Below are positions 25,404 to 34,008 of a stretch of 43,642 bases of DNA, piece by piece. The notes beneath the pieces were generated by a model. It ran no database searches. It was given only the letters and a program-made list of their open reading frames with translations, and had not been told where the DNA came from. This stretch comes from Hyphomicrobiales bacterium (GTDB lineage: Bacteria; Pseudomonadota; Alphaproteobacteria; Rhizobiales; Beijerinckiaceae): the NCBI GenBank assembly GCA_026400565.1, contig JAPLOV010000167.1, positions 1 to 43,642 of the forward strand. The letters run 5' to 3'. The position numbers were made by a program, and so were the translations under genes. How positions within the stretch are numbered: position 1 is the first letter of the stretch; the number at the start of each line of letters is the position of its first letter.

Positions 25404-26321
25404 ATGGAAATCTTTCTCCAGCAGCTCATCAACGGGCTGACCCTGGGCTCGATCTACGGCCTCATCGCCATTGGCTACACAATGGTCTTCGGCATCATCG
25501 GCATGGTGAACTTCGCCCATGGCGACGTGTTCATGCTGTCGTGCTTCATCGCGCTCATCTTCTTCATGCTGATCTCGTCGGCGCTTGGCACCGGCATGGT
25601 CGTCGTCGCATTGCTGCTGGTGCTGGTGATCGGCATGGCGCTGACGGCGCTGTGGAACTGGGCCATCGAACGGGTGGCCTACCGGCCGCTGCGCGGCTCG
25701 TTCCGGCTCGCTCCGCTGATTTCCGCCATCGGCATGTCGATCTTCCTGATGAACTTCGTGCAGGTGGTGCAGGGACCGCGCAACAAATCGCTGCCGCCGA
25801 TCGTCGATGGTGGCCTCGTGTTCTTCGCCACCTCGGGCTATCCGGTCAGGCTGGCCTTCAAGCAGATGATCATCATGGCTGTGACGGCGGTCCTGCTGCT
25901 CGGCTTCTGGTATCTGGTGCAGAAGACCTCGCTTGGCCGGGCGCAGCGGGCCTGCGAGCAGGACCGCAAGATGGCCGCGCTGTTGGGCATCGATGTCGAC
26001 AAGACCATCTCGATCACCTTTGTGATCGGCGCTGCGCTCGCGGCGGTGGCGGGCGTTATGTATCTGCTGCAATACGGCGTGATCAGCTTCAATGACGGCT
26101 TCATTCCCGGCGTGAAGGCCTTCACCGCAGCGGTTCTGGGCGGCATTGGCTCGCTGCCGGGCGCGGTGCTTGGCGGGCTGATCATCGGGCTGATCGAGGT
26201 GATGTGGTCAGCCTATTTCTCGATCGACTACAAGGATGTGGCGGCGTTCTCGATCCTGGCCATCACGCTGATCTTCCTGCCTTCCGGCATTCTGGGCCGG
26301 CCCGAAGTGGAGAAGGTCTGA
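25404..26321 (+). CDS. livH: Branched-chain amino acid ABC transporter permease LivH
   Basis: 305 aa from the ATG at 25404. LivH features: LQQLINGLTLGSIYGLIAIGYTMVFGIIGMVNFAHGDVFM at the N-terminus, about eight membrane helices, and the EAA-like loop LGRAQRACEQDRKMAALLGIDVDKT. It forms one half of the inner-membrane channel of the HAAT-family importer. Its stop overlaps the livM start (TGATG), and four transporter genes follow in order, so this is the first gene of the liv operon. A purine-rich stretch GAGGGGACAGG lies 9–20 bases upstream. Confidence 0.96.
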   Translation: MEIFLQQLINGLTLGSIYGLIAIGYTMVFGIIGMVNFAHGDVFMLSCFIALIFFMLISSALGTGMVVVALLLVLVIGMALTALWNWAIERVAYRPLRGSFRLAPLISAIGMSIFLMNFVQVVQGPRNKSLPPIVDGGLVFFATSGYPVRLAFKQMIIMAVTAVLLLGFWYLVQKTSLGRAQRACEQDRKMAALLGIDVDKTISITFVIGAALAAVAGVMYLLQYGVISFNDGFIPGVKAFTAAVLGGIGSLPGAVLGGLIIGLIEVMWSAYFSIDYKDVAAFSILAITLIFLPSGILGRPEVEKV

Positions 26322-27742
26322 TGGCCAAGGTCGACAAGCGGATTGTCGAACAGTCCGGACCGCTGAAAACCGGGCCGATGGCGGCGCTCAAGGAGGCGGC
26401 CTTTGCTGGCCTCATCACCTTCGGCCTGAGCATCCCGATCATCGCCTACGGAACCCGGCAGGACATCAACAACCGGCTGGTGCTCGATGCGCGCTGGGAT
26501 GCCGTGGCCTGGGCCGTGGCCATTGTTTTCATCGGCCGGCTGCTGGTCACGCTCAACGCGCAACGGCGGGCAGCAGGCGGCGGCAAGCTGATGCGCGTGC
26601 CGCAATCCCTCCAACCGGTGCTTGGCCGGCTGATGCCGGCGTTGGCCCCGCTGGCCATCGGTTTCCTGTTTGCCTTCCCGGTGATCTCGATCGTGTTTTC
26701 GGGCTGGCAGGGTTCGACCAAGTGGATCGACAATTTCGGTGTGCAGATCCTGATCTACGTGATGCTGGGCTGGGGTCTCAACATCGTGGTCGGCCTCGCC
26801 GGGTTGCTCGATCTCGGCTACGTGGCGTTCTATGCGGTCGGGGCCTATTCCTACGCGCTGTTCGCCACCAAGGTCATTCCCGCCACCTATCCGGTACTGG
26901 GTGTCTGGGCATTCTGGATCTGCCTGCCGGTGGCGGGCATCCTCGCTGCCTTCTGGGGAATCTTGCTCGGCTTTCCCGTGCTCCGTTTGCGTGGAGACTA
27001 CCTCGCGATCGTGACGCTGGCCTTCGGCGAGATGATCCGGCTCGTGTTGATCAACTGGACCGATTTTTCGCAAGGCTATGCCGGCATTTCCGGCATCCCA
27101 CGGCCGAGTTTCTTCGGCATTCCGTTCAATGCCAATGATAATGGCTTTGCGGCCACGTTCGGGCTGGAGTTCACCCCCATCTACCGCACCATCTTCCTGT
27201 ATTATCTGATCCTCGTGCTGGCGCTGCTGACGGCCTTTGTCACCATCCGGCTCAGACGCATGCCGGTGGGCCGCGCCTGGGAGGCCCTGCGCGAGGACGA
27301 GATCGCCTGCCGCTCGCTTGGAATCAATACGACCACGACAAAGCTCACGGCGTTCTCGCTCGGGGCGGGCTTTGGCGGCGTGGCCGGGGCGTTCTTCGCG
27401 GCCAAGCAGGGCTTCATCTCACCCGAGAGCTTCACTTTCATGGAATCGGCCGTGATCCTCGCCATCGTCGTGCTGGGTGGCATGGGCTCGCTGTGGGGCG
27501 TCGCCATCGCGGCCGTGGTGATGATCGGCGGGCCTGAACTGATGCGCGAGATGGAGTTCACCAAGGCGATCTTCGGCAAGGATTTCGATCCGACCCAGTA
27601 TCGCATGCTGATCTTCGGGCTGGCCATGGTGGTGATCATGATCTGGAAGCCGCGCGGACTGATCTCGACGCGCGAGCCCACCGCCTTCCTGAAACAGAGC
27701 AAGGCGGTCTCGGGCAGCCACGTCAAGGAAGGGCACGGCTGA
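26321..27742 (+). CDS. livM: Branched-chain amino acid ABC transporter permease LivM
   Basis: 473 aa. An N-terminal extension of about 125 residues with two or three hydrophobic helices precedes the LivM core (YVMLGWGLNIVVGLAGLLDLGYVAFYAVGAYSYAL, LRGDYLAIVTLAFGEMIRLVLINW, GRAWEALREDEIACRSLGIN). Such extended LivM proteins are normal in alphaproteobacteria. It pairs with LivH as the second permease. Start and stop both overlap neighbours by one base (TGATG), consistent with strict translational coupling. Confidence 0.96.
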   Translation: MAKVDKRIVEQSGPLKTGPMAALKEAAFAGLITFGLSIPIIAYGTRQDINNRLVLDARWDAVAWAVAIVFIGRLLVTLNAQRRAAGGGKLMRVPQSLQPVLGRLMPALAPLAIGFLFAFPVISIVFSGWQGSTKWIDNFGVQILIYVMLGWGLNIVVGLAGLLDLGYVAFYAVGAYSYALFATKVIPATYPVLGVWAFWICLPVAGILAAFWGILLGFPVLRLRGDYLAIVTLAFGEMIRLVLINWTDFSQGYAGISGIPRPSFFGIPFNANDNGFAATFGLEFTPIYRTIFLYYLILVLALLTAFVTIRLRRMPVGRAWEALREDEIACRSLGINTTTTKLTAFSLGAGFGGVAGAFFAAKQGFISPESFTFMESAVILAIVVLGGMGSLWGVAIAAVVMIGGPELMREMEFTKAIFGKDFDPTQYRMLIFGLAMVVIMIWKPRGLISTREPTAFLKQSKAVSGSHVKEGHG

Positions 27743-28578
27743 TGAGCACCCAACCCCTGCTCAAGGTCGAGCATCTCACCATGCGCTTCGGCGGCCTGGT
27801 GGCCGTGAACGATCTGTCCTTCGATGTGCAAAAGGGCAACATCACGGCACTGATCGGTCCCAACGGGGCCGGCAAGACCACGGTGTTCAACTGCATAACC
27901 GGATTTTACAAGCCGACCGAAGGCATGATGACGCTGACCCATGCCGATGGCAGCCACTATCTTCTGGAGCGCATGCCCGATTTCCGGATCGCAGCCGAGG
28001 CCAAGGTGGCGCGCACCTTCCAGAACATCCGCCTGTTCACCGGCATGACCGTGCTGGAGAACCTTCTGGTGGCGCAGCACAACGTGCTGATGAAGGCGTC
28101 GGGCTACACGATCATGGGCCTGCTCGGCATCGGCGGCTACAAGGCCGCCTCCGCCGCCTCCGTCGAGAAAGCAAAGTATTGGCTCGACAAGACCAGACTG
28201 ACCGACCGGGCTGACGATCCCGCCGGCGATCTGCCTTATGGCGACCAGCGCCGGCTGGAAATCGCGCGGGCCATGTGCACCGAGCCGCTGCTGCTGTGCC
28301 TTGATGAGCCGGCGGCCGGCCTCAACCCGCGAGAAAGCCTCGAACTCAACAACCTGCTGCGCTCGATCCGCAAGGATGACGGGGTCTCGGTGCTGCTGAT
28401 TGAGCACGACATGAGCGTGGTCATGGAAATCTCGGACCATGTGGTCGTGCTCGACTACGGCACCAAGATTTCCGACGGCACGCCGTCCCATGTGCAGAAC
28501 GATCCCAAGGTCATCGCCGCCTATCTTGGCGTCGAGGATGAAGAGGTCGAGGCGGTCGAAGCGGAGGTGGGCCTGTGA
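27742..28578 (+). CDS. livG: Branched-chain amino acid ABC transporter ATPase LivG
   Basis: 278 aa. ABC ATPase: Walker A GPNGAGKTT, Q-loop/ARTFQNIRLF typical of LivG, signature region DLPYGDQRRLEIARAM (LSGGQ degenerate to LPYGDQ, usual in this subfamily), Walker B LLLCLDEPAAGLNP, and H-loop IEHD. It energises import with LivF. It overlaps livM by one base and livF by four (GTGA). Confidence 0.97.
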   Translation: MSTQPLLKVEHLTMRFGGLVAVNDLSFDVQKGNITALIGPNGAGKTTVFNCITGFYKPTEGMMTLTHADGSHYLLERMPDFRIAAEAKVARTFQNIRLFTGMTVLENLLVAQHNVLMKASGYTIMGLLGIGGYKAASAASVEKAKYWLDKTRLTDRADDPAGDLPYGDQRRLEIARAMCTEPLLLCLDEPAAGLNPRESLELNNLLRSIRKDDGVSVLLIEHDMSVVMEISDHVVVLDYGTKISDGTPSHVQNDPKVIAAYLGVEDEEVEAVEAEVGL

Positions 28579-29351
28579 GCGCGACGACCGGGACGGACGA
28601 GGCCGCCGTCAACGCCATGCCGGGCTCGGGCGCACCCATGCTCAGCGTGCGCGGGGTCAAGACCTATTACGGCAACATCATTGCCCTCAAGGGCGTCGAC
28701 ATTGATGTGAAGCAGGGCGAGATCGTCACGCTGATCGGGGCCAACGGGGCCGGCAAATCAACGCTGATGATGACGATCTTCGGCAATCCGCGGGCGCGGG
28801 AAGGCACCATCACCTATGCTGGCCGCGACATCACCGCGATGCCGACCCACGAGATTGCCCGGCTCGGCATGGCCCAGTCGCCCGAAGGCCGCCGCATCTT
28901 TCCGCGGATGACCGTGTTCGAGAACCTCCAGATGGGGGCATCGGTGGCGGGCATGACGCACTTCAGCGAGGATCTCGATCGCGTCTGCACGCTGTTCCCG
29001 CGCATCAGGGAGCGCCTCCAGCAGCGTGGGGGCACGCTCTCGGGTGGCGAGCAGCAGATGCTCGCGATCGCCCGCGCGCTGATGAGCCGACCCCGGCTGC
29101 TGCTGCTCGATGAGCCCTCGCTCGGGCTCGCCCCGCTGATCGTGAAGCTGATCTTCGACGCGATCCAGAACCTCAATCGCACCGAGGGGCTGACCGTCTT
29201 TCTCGTCGAGCAGAACGCCTTCCACGCGCTCAAGCTCGCCCACCGGGGCTACGTCATGGTCAATGGCGTCATCACCATGAGCGGCACCGGCAAGGAGTTG
29301 CTGGCCAATCCGCAGGTGCGTGCGGCTTATCTCGAAGGCGGGAGGCACTGA
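28575..29351 (+). CDS. livF: Branched-chain amino acid ABC transporter ATPase LivF
   Basis: 258 aa with a GTG start overlapping livG. Walker A GANGAGKST, LivF-typical MAQSPEGRRIFPRMTVFENLQMGA, signature TLSGGEQQMLAIARAL, Walker B LLLLDEPSLGLAP, and VEQNAFHAL. It has a short N-terminal extension of about 18 residues before LSVRGVKTYYGNIIALKGV. Followed after 2 bp by the DUF6867 gene. Confidence 0.97.
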   Translation: MSATTGTDEAAVNAMPGSGAPMLSVRGVKTYYGNIIALKGVDIDVKQGEIVTLIGANGAGKSTLMMTIFGNPRAREGTITYAGRDITAMPTHEIARLGMAQSPEGRRIFPRMTVFENLQMGASVAGMTHFSEDLDRVCTLFPRIRERLQQRGGTLSGGEQQMLAIARALMSRPRLLLLDEPSLGLAPLIVKLIFDAIQNLNRTEGLTVFLVEQNAFHALKLAHRGYVMVNGVITMSGTGKELLANPQVRAAYLEGGRH

Positions 29352-29353
29352 AC

Positions 29354-29713
29354 ATGCAAGGCGTTCTTTACGAAGAACCGTCGATCTGGCTGTTCATGCT
29401 GGTGACCATCATCCTGGGCGGCTGGACCGCGTGGATGACAGGCCGCGCCATCGCGCTGACATGGCGGCCACTGTGGCAACTGCTGCTCTACATCCTGATC
29501 CTCGGCCTGTTCGTGCGCTTCATCCATTTCGCGCTGTTTGAAGGCACCTTGCTCTCGCCCTGGTACTACATGGTCGATACGATCTTCCTGATCGGTTTTG
29601 CCGTGGTGGGCTATCGCCATACCCGCACCACTCAGATGACGACGCAGTATCGCTGGCTCTATGAGCGGGCAGGGCCACTGAGCTGGAGAGCGCGGCATGA
29701 ATCCGAAGGATGA
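29354..29713 (+). CDS. DUF6867-like small membrane protein of the liv operon
   Basis: 119 aa with three predicted membrane helices (IWLFMLVTIILGGWTAWMTG; LWQLLLYILILGLFVRFIHFAL; MVDTIFLIGFAVVGYRHT) and a basic C-terminal tail with TTQYRWLYERAGPLSWRAR. It starts 2 bp after livF and precedes the binding-protein gene, the position in which this family is found in many Hyphomicrobiales. The link to HAAT transporters suggests an accessory subunit, but no role is established. Confidence 0.82.
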   Translation: MQGVLYEEPSIWLFMLVTIILGGWTAWMTGRAIALTWRPLWQLLLYILILGLFVRFIHFALFEGTLLSPWYYMVDTIFLIGFAVVGYRHTRTTQMTTQYRWLYERAGPLSWRARHESEG

Positions 29714-29889
29714 CCGCTAACCTGCCGGAAAACCTTCACAATGCGATTTGAACGTTGAAATTTCACAAGCTTGACGGGTGACATGATCGTGAAAACGCGC
29801 AAGACTGCATATCACGGTGAGGTTACGCGCCGGGACAGGCCCGAGCCAGGGAACGGCTGGCCTGTGTCACAACAAGGGAGACATCATCC
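29714..29889. other. Intergenic region before the liv binding-protein gene
   Basis: A 176-bp gap, unusually long inside an otherwise overlapping operon. It contains A/T-rich stretches (AACGTTGAAATTTCACAAGCTTGAC around 29751–29775, with a TTGAC -35-like element) and a strong AAGGGAG ribosome site at 29873–29879. I infer a second promoter that lets the binding protein be made in excess. I cannot place the -10 box confidently. Confidence 0.45.
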
Positions 29890-31005
29890 ATGAAGAAAAT
29901 CCTGTTGAGCGGCATTGCCCTCGGCACTGTCCTCGCTTTCTCGAGCGTGGCGCAGGCCCAGATCAAGCTCGGCATTGCCGGCCCGATCACCGGCCCCAAC
30001 GCAGCCTTCGGCGCACAGCTCAAGAACGGCGTCGAACAAGCCGTTGAAGACATCAACGCAGCTGGCGGCATCCTGGGTCAGCGCATCACCGTTTCGGTTG
30101 GCGACGACCGTTCGGACCCGAAGGAAGGCGTCTCGGTCGCCAACAAGTTTGTGGCCGACGGCATCAAGATGGTGCTTGGCCACTTCAACTCCGGCGTCAC
30201 CATGCCCGCTTCGGAAGTCTATGCCGAGAACGGCATCCTGATGGTCACGCCATCGGCGACCAATCCGCGGATCACCGAGCGCGGCCTGTGGAATGCCTTC
30301 CGCACCTGCGGTCGTGATGACCAGCAGGGCGCTGTTGCTGCCGACTACATCGTCAAGAACCTCAAGGGCAAGAAAATCGCCGTGGTCCATGACAAGACGA
30401 CCTATGGGCAGGGCCTCGCCGATGAAACCCGCAAGGCCATGCGCGCTGCCGGCGTCAACGACGTGCTCTATGAAGGCGTGAACACCGGTGAGAAGGACTT
30501 CTCGGCGCTCGTCTCCAAGGTCAAGGCGTCCGGTGCTGATGTCCTTTATTGGGGCGGTCTGCACACCGAAGCCGGCCTGATCGTGCGTCAGATGCGCGAC
30601 CAGGGCCTCAATACCGTGATGATGTCCGGTGACGGCATCACCTCGGACGAGTTCGCCGCGATCGGTGGCCCGGGTGTCGAAGGCACGCTGATGACCTTCC
30701 CGCCTGATCCACGCAAGCGTCCTGAAGCCGCGGCCGTGCTGAAGAAGTTCGAAGCCCGCAAGTTCAATCCGGAAGCCTACACTCTCTATTCCTATGCCGG
30801 CGTTGAAATCATGAAGCAGGCTGCGGAAGGTGCGAAGTCGCTCGATCCGAAAAAGATGGCCGAGTTCATGAAGACCGGCTTCAAGTTCAAGACCGTGATC
30901 GGCGAGATTTCCTTCGACAAGAAGGGCGACATCACCCGTCCGGACTACACCATGTACACCTGGAAGAAGGGTTCGGACGGCAAGGTTACCTACATCGAGA
31001 ATTGA
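29890..31005 (+). CDS. livJ: Branched-chain amino acid ABC transporter substrate-binding protein
   Basis: 371 aa. Sec signal peptide at residues 1–23 ending VAQA before QIKLGIAGPITGPNAAFGAQLKNGVEQA, the classic opening of Leu/Ile/Val-binding proteins (periplasmic binding protein type I fold). Other family features are GGILGQRITVSVGDDRSDPKEGVSVANKFVADG and VAVVHDKTTYGQGLADE-like region. It delivers the substrate to LivHMGF. Codon use looks more optimised than neighbours, fitting high expression. Substrate could be broader than Leu/Ile/Val. A strong terminator follows at 31055. Confidence 0.95.
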   Translation: MKKILLSGIALGTVLAFSSVAQAQIKLGIAGPITGPNAAFGAQLKNGVEQAVEDINAAGGILGQRITVSVGDDRSDPKEGVSVANKFVADGIKMVLGHFNSGVTMPASEVYAENGILMVTPSATNPRITERGLWNAFRTCGRDDQQGAVAADYIVKNLKGKKIAVVHDKTTYGQGLADETRKAMRAAGVNDVLYEGVNTGEKDFSALVSKVKASGADVLYWGGLHTEAGLIVRQMRDQGLNTVMMSGDGITSDEFAAIGGPGVEGTLMTFPPDPRKRPEAAAVLKKFEARKFNPEAYTLYSYAGVEIMKQAAEGAKSLDPKKMAEFMKTGFKFKTVIGEISFDKKGDITRPDYTMYTWKKGSDGKVTYIEN

Positions 31006-31054
31006 TCGACATCTGAGCTGTCCGGAACGACCGAGTTCTGGCTCGTTGGTTCAG

Positions 31055-31085
31055 AACCCGCCCGGAGTGATCCGGGCGGGTTTTT
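31055..31085 (+). terminator. Rho-independent terminator of the liv operon
   Basis: AACCCGCCCGGA (31055–31066), GTGA loop, TCCGGGCGGGTT (31071–31082), continuing with TTT. A perfect 12-bp GC-rich stem with tetraloop and T-run, 50 bp after the livJ stop. The best terminator in the window. Confidence 0.95.
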
Positions 31086-31250
31086 CGTTGGGAGCGACCT
31101 GCGCCCTCAGTCTTGCACCGAGCCGATCACGCAGCTCATTGCAGCGCGGATCGTGTTGGCGCTGGCGACCCCGCCCTTTGCATGCGCTCGTGCGTTCGGC
31201 TCCCGGGCATGTGCCACCGTTGCTGTCCATCTGCCAGGCAGACCGGAGCC

Positions 31251-31985
31251 TCAGCCGAGCGTCGCCAGCTTTGGGAAGGTCTCAAGAAGCCAGAACGCCA
31301 TGCGTTCCATGCCGCCGGTGAGGAAGGCGATGCCTGTGACGACCAGCAGGCCACCCATGACCAGTTCGATCTTGCGGAAATGCCGCCGGATGCCGGCCAT
31401 CGCCGTCATGAAGCGCTCGATGCCGAAGGCGGCAATGATGAACGGAATGCCGAGACCCAGCGAATACACCGCCAAGAGTGACATGCCACGATAGACCGTG
31501 TCGGATGAGCCGGCCACCGCAAGGATGGCGGCGAGGATGGGGCCGATGCAGGGCGTCCAGCCAAAGGCAAAGGCCAGACCCATGAGATAGGCACCGCCCG
31601 GACCGGCAGGCGTGGCGACATCGAAGCGCTTCTCGCGGTAGAGCATGGCGATACGGAACACGCCGAGGAAGTGCAGGCCCATGATGATGATCGCCACACC
31701 GGCGGCCCAGGACAGCACCCAGAGATAATCCCGCAGGATCTGGCCCAGCGCGCTCGCAGTGGCCCCCAGCAGCACGAACACGGTGCTGAACCCGGCCACA
31801 AAGGCAAAGGCGGCCAGCATGACATCGCGGCGGGCGGCGCGCGTGTTCTCTCCCTCCTCGCGCATTTCCTCGACCGTCGTGCCGGCGAGGTAGCACAGAT
31901 AGGGTGGTACCAGCGGCAGCACGCAGGGGCTCAGGAACGAAAGCACGCCGGCAAACAGCGCAGCCAGATATCCGACATCGGTCAT
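31251..31985 (-). CDS. ccdA: Cytochrome c biogenesis protein CcdA
   Basis: 244 aa, six membrane helices. CcdA moves reducing equivalents from cytosolic thioredoxin to periplasmic thiol partners. The redox cysteines are Cys21 in LSFLSPCVLPLVPPYLCYLAG and Cys146 in FGWTPCIGPILAA, both with the family's flanking prolines. GTTVEEMREE and the loop lengths match the short CcdA type, not DsbD. It is divergent from cysE with about 180 bp between. No ccm genes are adjacent. The 245 bp after livJ hold only the terminator and no gene. Confidence 0.95.
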   Translation of the reverse strand: MTDVGYLAALFAGVLSFLSPCVLPLVPPYLCYLAGTTVEEMREEGENTRAARRDVMLAAFAFVAGFSTVFVLLGATASALGQILRDYLWVLSWAAGVAIIIMGLHFLGVFRIAMLYREKRFDVATPAGPGGAYLMGLAFAFGWTPCIGPILAAILAVAGSSDTVYRGMSLLAVYSLGLGIPFIIAAFGIERFMTAMAGIRRHFRKIELVMGGLLVVTGIAFLTGGMERMAFWLLETFPKLATLG

Positions 31986-32167
31986 GAAGCGCTCTTAGCC
32001 TGATCTTGCGCCACGCGCCTAGGGTGGTGATGCGTCATCGGGCAGGCGTCGCATGAACGTGAAGTCGGGCTTCAGCAAACGCCTGCAACGAGCAGTGGTC
32101 CTGCCCTTTCGCATTGGCCTGTCCTTTGCCATATCATGACAAGTGCCGGCCAGCGCAGGAGCAGCAG

Positions 32168-33004
32168 ATGACGACAGGCAGCACCACCGCACGGCAACCG
32201 CACCAGCCGGCGACGCTCGGTGTGGTCGATCCGGCCTGGGCCCGCGTGCGGCAGGAGGCGGAGCGGCTGATCGAGGCTGAGCCAACGCTGGCAGGCTTCG
32301 TGCTGTCCACGATCCTCAACCAGCCCGGCCTCGACCATGCCATCGCGCACCGGGTTGCGGCCCGGCTCGGGCACCCGGTTGTTCCGGCTGACCTGATCGC
32401 GCAGACCTTCGACGAGGCGCTGGCAAGGGATGCGACCATCGGTGAAGGCTTCCGCGCTGATATGGCCGCCGTGGTCGACCGCGATCCGGCCTGCACGCGT
32501 CTGATCGAGCCCTTGCTCTATTTCAAGGGCTTCCACGCGCTCCAGACCCACCGGCTCGCGCATTGGCTGTGGATGCGAAATCGCACCGATCTGGCGCTTT
32601 ATCTGCAAAGCCGCTCATCGGAGGTGTTCCAGACCGATATCCACCCGGCTGCCCGCATCGGGCGCGGCGTGTTTCTCGATCATGCGACCGGGCTGGTCGT
32701 GGGCTCGACGGCGGTGATCGGCGACAATGTCTCACTGCTCCAGGATGTGACGCTCGGCGGCACCGGCAAGGAGAAGGGCGACCGACATCCGAAGATCCGC
32801 TCCGGCGTGCTGATCGGGGCCGGGGCGAAGATCCTCGGCAACATCGAGGTCGGCGAGTGCGCGCGCGTGGCTGCCGGCTCGGTGGTCCTGGCGTCGGTGC
32901 CGCGCCACTCGACGGTGGCTGGCGTTCCGGCCAAGGTCGTCGGCGAAGCGGGCTGTGCCGAACCGGCCCGCGCCATGGACCAGTTGATCGCCGAGATGGA
33001 CTGA
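32168..33004 (+). CDS. cysE: Serine O-acetyltransferase
   Basis: 278 aa from the ATG at 32168, with AGGAG 7 bases upstream. N-terminal helical domain (PAWARVRQEAERLIEAEPTLAGFVLSTILNQ) followed by YFKGFHALQTHRLAHWLW, then left-handed beta-helix hexapeptide repeats starting DIHPAARIGRGVFLDHATGLVVGSTAVIGDNVSLLQDVTLGGTGK and ending VAGVPAKVVGEAG. It acetylates L-serine with acetyl-CoA, first step of cysteine synthesis, cytosolic hexamer. The C-terminus (CAEPARAMDQLIAEMD) resembles the tail that binds CysK but lacks a terminal Ile, so complex formation is uncertain. Confidence 0.96.
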   Translation: MTTGSTTARQPHQPATLGVVDPAWARVRQEAERLIEAEPTLAGFVLSTILNQPGLDHAIAHRVAARLGHPVVPADLIAQTFDEALARDATIGEGFRADMAAVVDRDPACTRLIEPLLYFKGFHALQTHRLAHWLWMRNRTDLALYLQSRSSEVFQTDIHPAARIGRGVFLDHATGLVVGSTAVIGDNVSLLQDVTLGGTGKEKGDRHPKIRSGVLIGAGAKILGNIEVGECARVAAGSVVLASVPRHSTVAGVPAKVVGEAGCAEPARAMDQLIAEMD

Positions 33005-33048
33005 GCAGGCGCTGTTCCGGGGCCAAGCGGGCCCTCAGTCCCGGGTTC

Positions 33049-33929
33049 TCAGTCCTTGAGCTGGAAGCCGGCCCGCAGCGGGTCGCGGTCATCGATGAAG
33101 ATGGTGTTGAGGCCGGTCATCCGGGCCCAGCCCTCGATCGACGGGATGATGGCGTCATGGGAGCCGACCTTTGCTGTGGCCTCGACGCGCCCGCGGAACA
33201 GGGTGCCGATGATGCTCTCGTGGATGAAGTCATCGCCCACCTTGAGCTTGCCCTGCGCCGCCCACTGCGCCATGCGGGCTGAGGTGCCCGTGCCGCAGGG
33301 GCTGCGGTCGATGGCCTTGTCGCCATAGAACACCGCATTGCGGGCCTGGGCCTCCGGATGCTGAGGCTTGCCAGTCCACTGCACGTGGCTGAGCCCGTTG
33401 ATGGCGGGGTTCTCGGGGTGGACGAAGCTGTAGCGCGCCCGAAAGGCCTCGCGCACCTTCGGGCTCCAGCGCAGCAGGTCCGATGGGCTGACATCGGCAA
33501 TGTCCGAGAAGGCCGCCTGCGCATCGATGATGGCGTAGAAATTGCCGCCATAGGCCACATCAGCGGTGATCTCGCCAAGGCCGTCGACATGGGCGGTGAG
33601 GCCGCTGGCATGCAGGTAGGACGCGACATTGGTGTCACCGTGCCGATCGTGCCGTGCCCGCACATGGGCAGGCACCCGGAGGTCTCGATGAACAGGAAGG
33701 CGATGTCGGCATCGGGGCGTGTCGGCGGATAGAGGATCGCGCCGGACATCATGTCGTGGCCACGGGGCTCGAACATCAGCCCGGTGCGCACCCAGTCGAA
33801 CTCGGCGAGGAAATGGGCGCGCTTCTCCACCATCGTTGAGCCCCGGAGCGTCGGGCCGCCGCCCGCCACGAGCCTGACCGGGTTGCCGCAGGTATGGCCG
33901 TCAACGCAGAAAAAAGTGTGCGTGCTCAT
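33049..33929 (-). pseudogene. 4-hydroxyproline epimerase/proline racemase family gene, internal out-of-frame deletion
   Basis: Read from the ATG at 33929, the first 99 residues are a good proline racemase superfamily N-terminus ([24 protein letters not shown]...) with the catalytic Cys90 in MCGHGTIG. After GTVT, at about 33632–33640, the frame changes by two and the rest continues as [36 protein letters not shown] through the second catalytic Cys in SPCGTGTSA to the normal end AGFQLKD. Comparison with the 330-aa family suggests about 40 residues plus the frame are missing at the junction. With both Cys present, the parent would be an epimerase (trans-4-hydroxy-L-proline to cis-4-hydroxy-D-proline) rather than a trans-3-hydroxyproline dehydratase. 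As read here the product is truncated and inactive. Confidence 0.85.
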
Positions 33930-33958
33930 GGTCTTGGCTGTCCATGCTGAGGTCGTGA

Positions 33959-34008
33959 TTCCGGTGCTTCAGAACGTGATTCAAGATCGATCTTCCGGTG
34001 CTTCAGAA
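33959..34008. repeat. 16-bp direct repeat at the oxidase 3' end
   Basis: TTCCGGTGCTTCAGAA occurs at 33959–33974 and again at 33993–34008, a 34-bp period. The second copy includes the stop codon of the FAD oxidase (TCA, 34003–34005 on plus), so the first copy looks like a short duplication of the gene end lying in the 73-bp gap before the epimerase gene. Confidence 0.85.

Noticed and set aside
26321-26700. Long N-terminal part of LivM as a fusion with another protein
   Set aside because: Extended LivM with extra helices is usual in alphaproteobacteria; no separate domain is seen.
28209-28280. Degenerate signature LPYGDQ in LivG as a possible defect
   Set aside because: This variant of LSGGQ is normal in LivG proteins.
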